Part shown: one piece after another, positions 26,901 through 33,600 of the stretch
Layout of the letters: the number at the start of each line of letters is the position of its first letter
Position numbering within the stretch: position 1 is the stretch's first letter
Source: Candidula unifasciata
Lineage: Eukaryota; Mollusca; Gastropoda; Stylommatophora; Geomitridae
Length of the DNA stretch: 64,000 nt
Direction of reading: 5' to 3'
Assembly: GCA_905116865.2 (NCBI GenBank)
Contig: CAJHNH020000504.1
Span: forward strand, 62,001-126,000
Translations under genes and position numbers: made by a program
The notes under the pieces: model-generated
Seen by the model: the letters and a program-made list of their open reading frames with translations, nothing else
Told to the model about the DNA's origin: nothing
The model's database searches: none

Positions 26901-29231
26901 AAGAATCATCATCACAGTATTCGGGATACTCCCATAAGCATTCCGTTCCCATTTTCAGCAGCAAGCGAAGAGTTCAAATTCTGATGGTACTAGTAACTGT
27001 TCGACTGTATATATCTGTCCCGCCCTCTCCTTAACTGTGTTGAGCGTCGGCCAGATCCACTGGTAACTCCTTGCAGCACCATTCTCCTCAGACCATAATG
27101 ATCTATCTGTGCCTCTGCAATATTGACTTGCTCCCAAAGGGCTCCCACAACATCAAGCTTGTCATACATCAATTCACCACCAAGTGGTGCAGAGCTGGCC
27201 AGTCTATCTGCCTGCTTATTTCCCCACACCAGCACGACCTGGAGAAAATATCCAAAGAATGCTAACTACCCGGAATCTCTGAAGTGAGTCTTGTCACTCT
27301 TCAGGAAATGTCCTCAAGTTTTAACTGAACAAAGATAAAGATTTGAAACTTTATATCTACAAAACACAAGAATAAAGTACTCTAATGAAATTTAATTGGA
27401 ATAAATATATATTTATATATATATAAACTTGTGTTTGTTTTGTACAGGGCTAGCTACATGCTTAGAACACAATATCAGGGCACCTGAAGAAGACTTTGAA
27501 ATTGCAGGCTGCACAAACAATCCACAAACCCTGGCCCCCAAGAAATCTCGAGAGAACAAATATGCACAGGTAAATGTTTGATAGTTTCAAGACAATATCA
27601 TTTCTTTGTTAACCACTTGGCATCAGCAGTTAACCATGTCATTCCCAGCCTTGTCTGTAAAATTCTACAAGTATTCCAAATAAAACTCTTTACTGACTGT
27701 ACTTCCACTTTTTAGGGTGGTGTAGAACAGGAGGGAGGTGGGAGGAGGTTATGAGCCATAGGATTGAGGGCAGCATAGCTTGTGCAGACGCCATGAACTG
27801 CATGTTAGAATGTTTAATTTTTATCCATGACAAAACAGTTTCTATCACTTTGTTGAGGATTTGAACCTGGGCCCCCTTAATAAAAAGCCAACATTCTAAC
27901 CATTTTCTTCTTTATTCAAATCTGCATCCCCTCAGGAGCAACAACAAAATAAAAAAAAAAAAAAAAAAAAAACAACACATTACATATTTAATAAGTTTTT
28001 GAGGTGTAAGAAGTTTAAAACAGAAATTCTTACAGTACATGCCATTTTGTATTGGTTACCATGTTCCACTATATATTTTTAGTGTGTCCCCTACTCACTA
28101 CTTTACTTAACAGTGTAGAGATAGCATTTGGTGATGACAGCCATTAAGTACTTTAACAAAATGGTATTGATTGTAGATGTAAAAATTAAACCAAGCTGAA
28201 AAACAGGTGGGGAAAAAAAAGCTGACATACAGACCTATAATTAAAATTAAAAAAAAAATTTATTGTGAGAATTTAAGGCATAAGTTGGAAAAAACAGGGC
28301 CACAGGTGTTGAAAGTCTGAAACCAGTGATACAAGTTATTTCGTGCTCATGAACCATGCATGACATGAATACTGGATGAGGAGGTGATTTTCTTGGGGGT
28401 CATGGAGATGAATCCAAAAGAGAGTGGTGGATGAATGTAAGGCCAGATACCTCACTGACAGACGGCACATATATCAGAGAAAGCTTACGTGGTATTGATC
28501 TCACTTGTTGTAGAGTTACACCCACCAGAAGATCTATATGTGGGGGGGGGGGGGGGGGGGAGGGGAGAGATCCACTGCATCAATAACAAGCATGTCCTAA
28601 GAGTCAACTGATGAGGGGTTTCCTTTGAGGTCGAAGCACTTATGCCTGAGAGGCAAGGAACCAACAGTCTGCATACAGATAAGCCAGATATGTAAAATTG
28701 ATGTGCATGTAAAACTCAATTTCTGGAACAGACTAAAGTCCAGAATTGTCCACCGGAGGTTACAGCTGGTGAAGGAGAACTGAAATATTGAACACAGCTT
28801 CCTGAATATTTCAATGTCACGTGTTGATCCATGTTTTTTATAACCTACATATTTTAGTAATAAACGTTTGTTGTTTCCCCCCTCAGTTACCAGGACTGTT
28901 TGATGGCTGTCAGTTTTATTTCCATGGCAAGTTTAACTATCCCACACCTTCAAGGGAGGAGCTGGCGAGTCTTGTCAAGTCAGGAGGCGGAGTCATACTG
29001 ACAAGAGAACCCCGCCTTCACAGTCTGGATGATTATCCATACACCATCCCTTTCCATGCACCTCCCACTAGTGGTCTTGCTGATTGCGCTATATTTGTCA
29101 TATATGATGACACCTGCCCAGAGCCCCCTCATGTTGAAGCTCAACGAATGACCTGCCTGCCAGTTTCTTGGCTTTTGGATTCCATTGCTTCATTTACTCT
29201 TTTAGATAAGACTGTTTATTTGAAACATTAA
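8815..29231 (+). CDS. BARD1: BARD1, BRCA1-associated RING domain protein 1 (complete, 11 exons)
   Basis: Exons: 8815-8918, 11290-11346, 12341-12474, 14853-15436, 19509-19589, 21239-21411, 22157-22268, 23852-23978, 24823-24924, 27448-27569, 28887-29231. They sum to 1941 nt (646 residues plus stop); every intron is GT-AG and all phases agree. The RING (residues 32-68) has ligands C32, C35, C48, H50, C53, C56, C65, C68. A basic linker (100-280) includes a nuclear-localisation-like KRQKKR at 224-229. Ankyrin repeats span about 281-390, BRCT1 about 422-500 and BRCT2 about 533-640. In vertebrates BARD1 pairs with BRCA1 through the RING as an E3 ligase for histone H2A, reads unmethylated H4K20 through the ankyrin repeats and ubiquitylated H2A through the BRCTs, and steers repair to homologous recombination. 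Human BARD1 is 777 residues; the difference is mostly a shorter linker. The start at 8815 has a strong context (A at -3, G at +4) and matches the vertebrate start region. Confidence 0.97.
9017..9556. mobile_element. Foldback element 1 with telomere-like core (BARD1 intron 1)
   Basis: A long imperfect palindrome. CTCTCCTTTCAACTACGGCC at 9029-9048 is repeated exactly in inverse at 9527-9546. Inner arms pair AATGACATAATTACTGTGT with CACAGTAATTATGTCA, and GATAGACAGCGTACACTGCC with GTACTGCACGCTGTCTATTG. The centre (9200-9345) has GGTTAGGGTT / AACCCTAACC motifs. No coding capacity. Confidence 0.82.
9667..9691. repeat. ATT microsatellite
   Basis: TATTATTATTATTATTATTA run of about eight units after a short AT run. 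Confidence 0.95.
9796..10243. mobile_element. Foldback element 2 (BARD1 intron 1)
   Basis: Left arm (CTAGCTATCTTCAGAATAAC, CCTAAATTATCCAGGCC, CTAACAGAGCCTCAGTCATG, GCTAAACTAGATGGCTGGGA) is answered by its inverse on the right (GACTGAGGCTCTGTTAGGGT, CTAGATAATTTAGGACCG). Arms are about 190 bp and the loop about 45 bp near 10035. Both strands therefore carry similar spurious reading frames. Confidence 0.85.
10285..10400 (+). mobile_element. tRNA-headed SINE fragment
   Basis: TAGTGTTAGGGTACTTGCCT and a B-box-like GGGTTCAGTTCC suggest a tRNA-derived head. The body is not assigned. Confidence 0.4.
10400..11289. other. Rest of BARD1 intron 1; nothing recognised
   Basis: AT-rich intronic sequence without a coding region or a clear repeat family. 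Confidence 0.5.
11290..11346 (+). CDS. BARD1: BARD1 exon 2 (central RING mini-exon)
   Basis: A 57-nt exon between TTTCTTTGTAG and GTATGT. It completes Cys35 and encodes CQVSKELFTLGQCEHRFCG, with the C-x-H-x2-C core of the RING. It was found by reading the intron for the expected motif; the phases on both sides fit. Confidence 0.93.
11440..11510 (+). mobile_element. tRNA-like SINE head
   Basis: TGTGTAGTGGCTAGATGCTT followed by GGATTCAAATTGACACC resembles A and B boxes. It directly precedes a LINE tail. Confidence 0.45.
11545..11845 (+). mobile_element. LINE 3' fragment (BARD1 intron 2)
   Basis: LIAHIRKRQSTFDGHMFRRR-type frame, then KLEYIMTVEKLQGKRGERRL and a 3' end GACTACCAACGTCACACAAC. Closest relative in the window: 6160-6470. 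Confidence 0.85.
11846..12340. other. BARD1 intron 2 remainder
   Basis: Contains a short SINE-B head at 12098-12160 (AAGCTGTTTGCCTCGCACTC, GGGTTCATTTC) with an A-rich tract after it. Otherwise nothing recognised. Confidence 0.5.
12341..12474 (+). CDS. BARD1: BARD1 exon 3 (last RING ligands and following helix)
   Basis: Encodes KCAQDRQGAICPLCNIPSYA, then a KQLSNIASLCWLMSDIL helix. C56, C65 and C68 are RING ligands. The LC..L..IL helix matches the post-RING helix of human BARD1. Donor GTAAGG. Confidence 0.95.
12847..13133 (+). mobile_element. SINE-C copy, full length (BARD1 intron 3)
   Basis: The cleanest plus-strand copy: GTGTGGGTTCCGGGGCCCTA, AATAGACCCACTGCC, CAAAAGCATGTCGTAAGAGT, ACCAGCAGTCTGCACAC, GAGTTTACAGCTGGTGAACG and a five-unit GAA tail. 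Confidence 0.92.
13330..13560 (+). mobile_element. LINE C-terminal fragment
   Basis: Decayed QRYIRLIRHRPSVFVDIL-type frame with later WLDHMDGARQEQ, matching the RGRQRxxxLDGLTTWxGxDK type of non-LTR tail. Confidence 0.6.
13600..13874 (-). mobile_element. SINE-C copy
   Basis: Minus strand; CCAGAAAGTTCTGGTTGTTC, ACGACATGCTTTTGGGCAGG and GGAACCCACACGGGG. Its tail side is joined to a decayed LINE tail. Confidence 0.9.
13875..14060 (-). mobile_element. RNase H-type LINE, last domain only
   Basis: Minus strand reads INRGTLMYMSKVESEHLWMC, then LECCQDDLTNNS. This is the terminal Cys-containing domain also seen at 32640-33000 and 48966-49551. Confidence 0.75.
14440..14645 (-). mobile_element. SINE-D copy with G-run
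   Basis: After a G-run (14455-14470) come AAAGGTGACTAATTAAAGG, GTGCAGATATCACAGCC and TGTAAACCACAACACGG. These are inverse-related to the SINE-D copies at 52232 and 58157. Confidence 0.65.
14853..15436 (+). CDS. BARD1: BARD1 exon 4 (linker and start of ankyrin repeat 1)
   Basis: The largest exon, 584 nt: a low-conservation Ser/Lys/Asn-rich linker (residues 99-280) with KRQKKR at 224-229 as likely nuclear import signal. It ends in KGETPLQVATIK, the start of the first ankyrin repeat. Acceptor CTCAG, donor GTAAGT, phase 0. Confidence 0.94.
15437..15884. other. BARD1 intron 4, left part
   Basis: AT-rich with a GAAGAAGAAGAAGG-like tract near 15590 that may be the tail of a decayed SINE. Nothing else recognised. 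Confidence 0.4.
15885..18434 (+). mobile_element. Non-LTR retrotransposon with RT and RNase H, 5' truncated and dead (BARD1 intron 4)
   Basis: About 2.5 kb in the sense orientation of BARD1. The RT (16092-16811) carries LRMGKSPGIDGITNEMIKNL, SSYRPISLTSCLCKTMERIV, PQQAGFR, DLKKAFDKVW and HGVPQGGVLSPTLFLVYIND. The catalytic YADD is ruined: TAA stands where Tyr belongs, followed by Ala-Asp-Asp and TAG. RNase H is split by a frameshift: RVYTDGSAES at 17637 and VMQWIPSNCGVPGNERADKL at 17940-18000. The end CTCGLAPETTDHILQDCP is the usual zinc-finger-like tail. It ends in GAAAGAAGAAGAAGAATAAG. The clade is probably within the I/Jockey/R1 group. Confidence 0.93.
18435..19074. other. BARD1 intron 4, unassigned part
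   Basis: AT-rich; TTTAACCCTTTTATCC near 18692 resembles a piggyBac-like end but no partner end was found. Confidence 0.35.
19075..19250 (+). repeat. Dispersed repeat, copy 1 (partner at 36200)
   Basis: Shares AGTGGAATTTAAGTATGCTT, AACAGGTCACTT and CGGAAGTGACTAGATTTA with 36200-36345. One copy lies in each gene; family unknown. Confidence 0.75.
19509..19589 (+). CDS. BARD1: BARD1 exon 5 (ankyrin repeat 1-2)
   Basis: Encodes ADVETVQRLLEEGANPNVRD then NAGWTPL. This is an ankyrin second helix plus the loop carrying D313, the counterpart of human D458. Phase 0 on both sides; donor GTAAGT. Confidence 0.96.
20319..20466 (+). repeat. 74-bp tandem duplication
   Basis: The block beginning TTTCCTGGGTATTATTGTTG at 20319 starts again at 20393, apparently without change. 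It lies in BARD1 intron 5. Confidence 0.95.
20637..20652. repeat. Poly-C tract
   Basis: TTTCCCCCCCCCCCCTCCCCCC type tract in BARD1 intron 5. Opposite-sense G-runs follow at 20899-20926. Confidence 0.95.
20899..20926. repeat. Poly-G tract
   Basis: G-run with one A, in BARD1 intron 5. It is a potential quadruplex-forming stretch. Confidence 0.95.
20935..21085 (+). mobile_element. Possible MITE-related fragment
   Basis: GTTAAAAGCACTAGC followed by AACACACGATATCAATGTTA and a GACCTTGTAGGAAGG stretch resembles the interior of the MITE at 1095-1430 loosely. The terminal repeats are missing. Confidence 0.3.
21168..21193. repeat. Poly-C tract before BARD1 exon 6
   Basis: About 25 C residues ending 45 nt before the exon 6 acceptor. 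It may extend the polypyrimidine tract. Confidence 0.95.
21239..21411 (+). CDS. BARD1: BARD1 exon 6 (ankyrin repeats 2-3)
   Basis: Encodes HEAVNHGHDTIAELLLNYGA, then a second repeat with TPLHDAVNNYHLECVRLLVS. E322 and N325 correspond to the H4-binding E467 and N470 of human BARD1. The acceptor lies 45 nt beyond a long poly-C run. Confidence 0.97.
21505..21907 (+). repeat. 23-bp minisatellite (BARD1 intron 6)
   Basis: About 17 imperfect units of GGCACTAAACTGAACCTGTC plus TTA, with slips to 21 and 24 bp. It starts about 95 nt after the exon 6 donor. Confidence 0.95.
22157..22268 (+). CDS. BARD1: BARD1 exon 7 (ankyrin repeat 4 and linker to BRCT)
   Basis: Encodes NIHGRTPLDQAQTDEMREML and the Ser/Thr-rich linker TASSTSLPAADINTSM. 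It resembles the last incomplete ankyrin repeat of vertebrate BARD1. Donor GTTTGT is weak but keeps the phase. Confidence 0.92.
22490..22836 (+). mobile_element. SINE-C: a 5' fragment followed by a full copy
   Basis: 22490-22565 is a head fragment (GTGTGGGTCCTGGGAGG, AATAGACCCACTGGCC). A second, full copy starts at 22566 (CCCCACGTGGGTTCCAGAGC) and ends GTAGAAGAAGAAG. Confidence 0.85.
22845..22925 (-). mobile_element. SINE-D fragment
   Basis: AAAGGTGACCAATTAAGAG, GATTGGATGTGTTG and TTACAACACAATATGCCAGC match the SINE-D copies at 14520 and 35455. Confidence 0.6.
22940..23110 (+). mobile_element. tRNA-headed repeat
   Basis: GCTGGCCGTGTGGTTAGTAT is A-box-like; CCAAATTTGAGTC is a weak B box. Body unassigned. 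Confidence 0.4.
23448..23720 (+). mobile_element. SINE-C copy (BARD1 intron 7)
   Basis: CCCACTGTGGGTTCCTGGGG, AATAGACCCACTGCTTCCC, GAGCTTACAAACGGTGAAC; the tail is degenerate (GAGAAAGAGATG). Confidence 0.88.
23852..23978 (+). CDS. BARD1: BARD1 exon 8 (BRCT1, first half)
   Basis: Encodes VAEVGDQPLCLLGTALSKNE followed by a helix (LLLKCAKMLRAKVVDDFSTE). This is the first strand and helix of BRCT1. Human IGSGLS reads LGTALS here, so Thr429 stands where human has phosphate-binding Ser575. Confidence 0.95.
24310..24490 (-). mobile_element. LINE C-terminal tip
   Basis: TTGAGGTTTATTGCTGCAGA, TTTTTCCAGTTGGTGACCC and TGCCAGTATATTATCTCTCC match 30995-31175 and the 3' part of the minus-strand LINE at 42705-42985. 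Confidence 0.65.
24823..24924 (+). CDS. BARD1: BARD1 exon 9 (BRCT1, second half)
   Basis: Encodes VSHLVTGVNAEGRCPRTLKY, then LNVVLAGQWVVNTK. It contains the THVV-like strand, the TLK lysine (K476, like human K619) and the BRCT signature Trp486. Donor GTAAGT. Confidence 0.95.
24940..25795 (+). mobile_element. Penelope-like element remnant between inverted repeats (BARD1 intron 9)
   Basis: Decayed GIY-YIG endonuclease region at 25185-25480: CKSCKRYILGKPV, then DHFHEHLADICNKALKPVSL, NFSSSDHQGENDILVTAIKS and RYSLKNRFIHSF. Flanks 24945-25110 and 25620-25795 are nearly perfect inverted repeats (ATGCTAAATATAACA, GTGACTAGAAAGCTCAACGG, GGAGGGAATGGAA), as in the terminal repeats of Penelope-like elements. 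A poly-C tract lies at 25591-25604. Confidence 0.8.
26125..26450 (-). mobile_element. tRNA-derived SINE, minus strand
   Basis: Minus strand starts GGGAGCCGCGTTGGCGCAGT and carries GCTTTCAAATCC, tRNA-like A and B boxes. The body CCCAGCCTCTAGGAAATGGG is related to SINE-A but distinct. Confidence 0.7.
26538..26810 (+). mobile_element. SINE-A relative, plus strand
   Basis: GTAGCCACATAATGCAGCAG head, TTTCGGGTTGAAATCC B box, CCTGGGAATTGAAGGTGGCT and AAGAGTCCTTTATACTTACT end. Confidence 0.65.
26885..27310 (-). mobile_element. RNase H-type LINE, 5'-truncated 3' end
   Basis: Minus strand: [40 protein letters not shown] and IDHYGLRRMVLQGVTSGSGR. This is RNase H GNxxADRLA plus the C-terminal domain. 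Same subfamily as 33605, 36615 and 58915. Confidence 0.88.
27448..27569 (+). CDS. BARD1: BARD1 exon 10 (inter-BRCT linker)
   Basis: Completes Trp492 and encodes LATCLEHNIRAPEEDFEIAG, then CTNNPQTLAPKKSRENKYAQ. It corresponds to the human stretch WVKACL...YEIPEGPRRSR. Acceptor TTGTACAG, donor GTAAAT. Confidence 0.94.
27725..27910 (-). mobile_element. tRNA-related SINE (partner at 45335)
   Basis: Shares TTGAGGGCAGCATAGCTTGT-like, CATGTTAGAATGTTTAATTT and GGATTTGAACCTGGGC with 45335-45510. The last motif is a B box on the minus strand. Confidence 0.65.
27911..28533. other. BARD1 intron 10, left part
   Basis: AT-rich with a poly-A run at 27950-27972. A LINE-like scrap (GAATGTAAGGCCAGATACCT) may lie near 28430. 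Nothing firm. Confidence 0.35.
28534..28790 (+). mobile_element. SINE-C copy with a G-run
   Basis: The head is replaced by a G-run (28542-28560). Then GATCCACTGCATCAATAACA, ATGCCTGAGAGGCAAGGAAC and GAGGTTACAGCTGGTGAAGG. Confidence 0.85.
28887..29231 (+). CDS. BARD1: BARD1 exon 11 (BRCT2 and stop)
   Basis: Encodes LPGLFDGCQFYFHGKF through SWLLDSIASFTLLDK and ends with TAA at 29229-29231. LFDGC, KSGGG and SWLLDSI are BRCT2 signatures. The end is a few residues longer than in human BARD1. Confidence 0.97.
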   Translation, partial: LPGLFDGCQFYFHGKFNYPTPSREELASLVKSGGGVILTREPRLHSLDDYPYTIPFHAPPTSGLADCAIFVIYDDTCPEPPHVEAQRMTCLPVSWLLDSIASFTLLDKTVYLKH

Positions 29232-29704
29232 CCCTCTCACCCTGAGAAGCACAAAACCCGGCACTACCGGTGTGTGCCATGTCACTTTACAGGCTTGCTA
29301 CAAACCAGTGGTCTCCAACCTGGGAGGCATGAGGAAGTTTCAAGGGAGTGGGGGCGTCAAGCAGTTTTGAAGTTGCGTTCATTTGTACTCGTAATAATCT
29401 GAATGTTTTTTAAACTTTAACAGTCGTGAAAACAAAACAGTGTTGCTAGCTTGACGTGGAGAGTGATCTTCTTAGTACCTTGTCCAATGTCAGACCAAAA
29501 AATTGCAGACATCAACAAGAAAAAAAATGTCAAGCATTACACTGATATTTGAACACTAAATTACCAGTTGGTGATAAGTTTCCTTCGTTATTTGACATTA
29601 TGATTTTATGTGGATGTTTTTTTTTTTCCAGGTTCTTGTTAACTGTATTTGGGATTTTGTCTGTGTGCGTCCTCATATGTTTTGATATGAAAGTAAAGTA
29701 AAGA
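29232..29704. other. BARD1 3' flank, left part
   Basis: Starts CCCTCTCACCC directly after the TTAA that holds the stop codon. No coding sequence. A splice-acceptor-like TTTTTTTTCCAG occurs at 29624-29635. Confidence 0.4.
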
Positions 29705-29990
29705 TCCGTTTCTATGCCTTAGGCACGTCGGGCATATGAGAAGAGCACCCATATTTTTACAGACCAATCGGCACTAGGGGGGTGGGGGGGGGTAATGTGG
29801 CCAGCATTAGGCCGGCTGTCTTTACTTTCCCAGGACATCCATCCTGGTACCCAATTAAGGCTGTGTCGACCTGCGATGACCCATACCATGATAAAAATCA
29901 GCGCAGCCAGCAGTGGGTTTCGATCGCGGTACATTGGAAGGAATTACGAGTCGGACTTGCAACGCCTAAGCCACGGATGCCGCCCACTGT
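29705..29990 (-). mobile_element. SINE-A, minus strand (BARD1-ELP2 intergenic)
   Basis: Minus strand head GGCGGCATCCGTGGCTTAGG with AATCGAAACCC-like B box; body CCAGGATGGATGTCCTGGGA. Close to the copy at 55490-55695. Confidence 0.82.
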
Positions 29991-30056
29991 GTGTGTGTGA
30001 GTAAATTAAAGAGCAAGTATGAATAATTAGGCACTGCTTCCTTATATTATCCTTTT

Positions 30057-30200
30057 GGCCAGGCTCACTAGCCTAGTTGGTTAAACCTGACTGCACGGCG
30101 ACTGGGTGACGAACTCCGCGTGGTCCGGTTTCAAGCCCGGGGTAGGCAAAAAAGCCATATTTCTACCAGATTTAGGGTATCTATCATGGAATCAAGGCGG
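30057..30200 (+). mobile_element. SINE-J (tRNA-derived)
   Basis: CTAGCCTAGTTGGTTAAACC is an A box and GGTTTCAAGCC a B box. Then AAAAAAGCCATATTTCTACC and TATCATGGAATCAAGGCGG, shared with 7155-7255. Confidence 0.72.
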
Positions 30201-30381
30201 AAGGGTTGCAATATCCATAGTACCAAGCCAAAGGGTTAACAACTCATGGTTTCTGGATATTAGGAAAACAAAATAGCTTCCACCATACATATGCGTATGT
30301 CGCATAATTCATGTTAGACAAATAGCTGTTGTCTTGCATATTTTAAAGATATCACAGGGGCAGAAAATTACATATAATTTA

Positions 30382-30387
30382 AATAAA
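30382..30387 (+). terminator. Candidate BARD1 poly(A) signal AATAAA
   Basis: The best plus-strand AATAAA after the BARD1 stop, followed by T-rich sequence at 30401-30424. An ATTAAA at 30005-30010 is an alternative. The long 3' UTR implied (about 1.15 kb) contains SINE copies. Confidence 0.35.
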
Positions 30388-30416
30388 AATGAGTAAACAG
30401 TTCCATATAACTTTTG

Positions 30417-30422
30417 TTTATT
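30417..30422 (-). terminator. Candidate ELP2 poly(A) signal AATAAA
   Basis: TTTATT on the plus strand, AATAAA on the minus strand, 61 nt beyond the ELP2 stop codon. Its close placement makes it the likely ELP2 signal. Confidence 0.6.
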
Positions 30423-30482
30423 TCATCAGACATTTCATCTCCAGAGTCTTACATGTAAAGGTAGATTTTTACAGTCATTCAA

Positions 30483-30648
30483 TTAATTTTTTTTTTTAAA
30501 GTCCATGAGATCAATGTTGTAGACCCTGACAGCATGATCTTCCCCACAGCTGGCCAGCTGAAGCCATCTGGAGCTGTCCTCTGTGTGCCCTAGTCTTCCA
30601 GTCTGGGGTCGGAATGCCAAACGGGTCACAGTCAGGTGATGTGCTTCA
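30483..30648 (-). CDS. ELP2: ELP2 last exon: [17 protein letters not shown] and stop
   Basis: Encodes [40 protein letters not shown] and [10 protein letters not shown], then TAA at 30483-30485. Human: WLHFASCGEDHTVKIHRV. Acceptor TTATTTCCAG. The last lysines lie in an 11-A run. Confidence 0.96.
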
Positions 30649-33600
30649 CTGGAAATAAGCGTATAAACCGTCACAAACAAATGTATATTGTAGTTATAAA
30701 TACTATTGGTTACCCAGTTTTGGAGTGGGGGGGGGGAGGAGGAGGGTGTGTGTGTGTAGCGACTAGACAATCGCCTGCGGATTCGAAGGTCGTAAGTTCA
30801 AATCTGAATTCCAGGTGGACCCAGCCTTGACTGGGTACCACGTAAAGTCCTAGGAAGTAAAGGTGGCCGGCGGGATGTTGACTACAAGACGTGCTGTTTG
30901 GTCTACAAAATATAGGCCTAGCACTATAGGCCTGAAGGCAAGGAAAAGGGTCCTTTACTCCTTTTACTCAGTCTGGAGGCACCATTTAGTTCTCTTTCTT
31001 CGTCTTCTTTAGCATTCCGAGCCCTTGAGGTTCACTGCTGCAAATATCACCTGCCTCCACTCATCTCTCTGGTTGGCCTTTTTTTTTCCAGTTGGTAACA
31101 CCAAGAGTTTGCAGGTCTGTCTAGACATTATCTCTCCATCGTCTTCTTTGTCTGCCTTTCTGATACTGAATGAAGATTCAGATTGCGACAGATTGTAAAT
31201 TTAAAAAAAAATTATAATTTAACTGAAGCAATTTATGGATGGATGACACACACATACCCTCTTTCCACGTAAAATGTGACTATAAAAAAACTTATCCCAC
31301 ACAAAAAAAAACCCTGATATGAGTAACATTTTTAAGACTTGATGCATCGGGCATATAACCCTACTATGATACTTTTATAAACCAAGCGGAGCTCAGTGAG
31401 TATGTTATCACCAGCATGCCGCTGCTTTGACTTCTCGGGAGGTAACCTGGTACTCATTTTAGACTGGGGCAACCATGAAGCTAAGGTCAATGAACCACTA
31501 TGATGTGAATTCGAATCCAAGACTTTCAGGTGAGCAGGTGAATATCTAGCCACCATGTTACCACGGCTCCACTTACACTGATATCAGCTTGATAAAAATA
31601 ACACCTACCTTATGTGAACCGCCGAGGTGTAGTGTCCTGGTAAATGATCAGTGTGGTAAATGCGGTCAGCATGATGCTGATCACATCACTGAGTGCCGAT
31701 TGGTCTATAGGTAAAGGCGAGAGGATCAACTTTATTGCACCGAAAGCGTCTAGCACAGCATGACCCCCTTAGCTCTGGCGACGATCCCCAGGAATCTTCA
31801 TAAAAATTGCAACCGTAAACTGAGCAGCGGTGCCACGAAAAGTACCCATGACCTTCAGAGCGTGAGGCAAACTGCTTTACCACTTCACCACGGAGACCCT
31901 CAATGGTCTATAAAGTATTAGTCCAGCCCAATATGCATGAAGATGTGGGAAAGGTCCTTTACTTAAATATTTACTACACATGGTGATATGTATTTACATG
32001 ACAAAATTGACAAATATTCAACATAAACACCAGTGTTAATGAAGAAAATATATATATGTTAGTGAAGTAGCCACAAAAATGGACTTTCTACCTTTGACTC
32101 AGTGATGCGGCCAACCTCCACTCACTGGTAGAGTCTGATGGTGACCATGTGTAGAGGAAGATTTCACCGTCTTCTAGCGCTGCAGCTACAAGATACCTGC
32201 AATCAAACATGCACACATGTTTAGTTCCTCTTTAGAACATTGTTGTGTTTTCTTCTTTTTTTGCATTACACCTCAAAAGGGCGACTGGCACGTTGTGCTG
32301 TTGTTTACAGATAGGCTGTGTTATGCAGCTTTTGGTCCAACACATCCAATTTCAGCACATCATTAATTAGTCCCCTTTTTACAAGCTAGTTAAGGGGCAG
32401 TGGGTCGTCCCCCCCACGGCCCCATTTTGAAAAAAACAATATATATATATAAATATAAATTCTTTAAAAAATTGTATTGACCTGTAAAAAAATGGATTTT
32501 TCAGGAATTCCTGAAATGTTTCCAAGGCCTTAGGATTAAGAACATCATGTCTAAAGTTAAGTAACCCACAGGCTGTGTGATTAAAGTGTTTTCATACCTG
32601 ATGAAGCAATAGACACTGTAATGAAACAGTTGACAGATTAGCCGGCTCTGCCTTAGTTACAGAGGACCGGCCCATGGATCATGCAGACACTGTCAATGTC
32701 ATTAGAGAGGTAGGACAATCGGAGGATTTTGGGAGCAGCACATCCACATCTTTGCTAAGAGTGCAAGAATTGGGAGTAAAGATCGGCACAGCCAGGCACG
32801 AGAAGCACACCAGATGCACAAGAAGTCTTGTCAACCAACACAGGACTGGAACTATGAACCACGGGACGCTGATGTATACGTTGAAGGGAGAATGTGAGCA
32901 GCTATGGACATGTCCGGAGTGCCATGAAGATAATGCAAATCATAAATCAATCAGAAACTCGTCTGTGTCACTTGTGAGTTAGGTATATGGCACCAGGTCC
33001 ATATTATAACAGACCAAATGGCACTCAATGCATGATATGGCCAACACACCAGCCACCTTTACTTCCGAGGAAATTACCCTCAATCCATTTTAGGCTGGGT
33101 CAACCTGAAAGTCCAGGTCAATTTTAACAATTAGCTTTTTATGTAGATTTGAACCCAAGACCTTCAGGTCTGCAGGAAAGCATGCCACATGAACATAGAA
33201 ATGTCATCAAGAGATAAACATTTATACTGTATGACAATGTGCCTGTGGAAACACATACAGTAGGCTCTCGACTATCCCGCCTAGAAATGCATGTCTATAT
33301 TTAAAAAATAAAAAATTCTCTAATAAAATTAGGAATAATCTGTGTTATCATTTATCAGCACACAGTAAAATGAGTTTAAATTTTTCAAGAATTAGGTTTT
33401 ACTTTAATATTTTATTCATTTTAAATGTGTGTGTATCCATACCGTACAGTGTACATAATTCTATATTTACTGCAATTCAGTAAGACGTTATAAAATTTAT
33501 ATTGAGAGGTGTACAATAATATTCTTATGTTCGGAAATTCTTTTTCTGTAATAATAATCTTTTTTTTTTTTAAAGAAACATTTAAAAGTACTGTCCTGTA

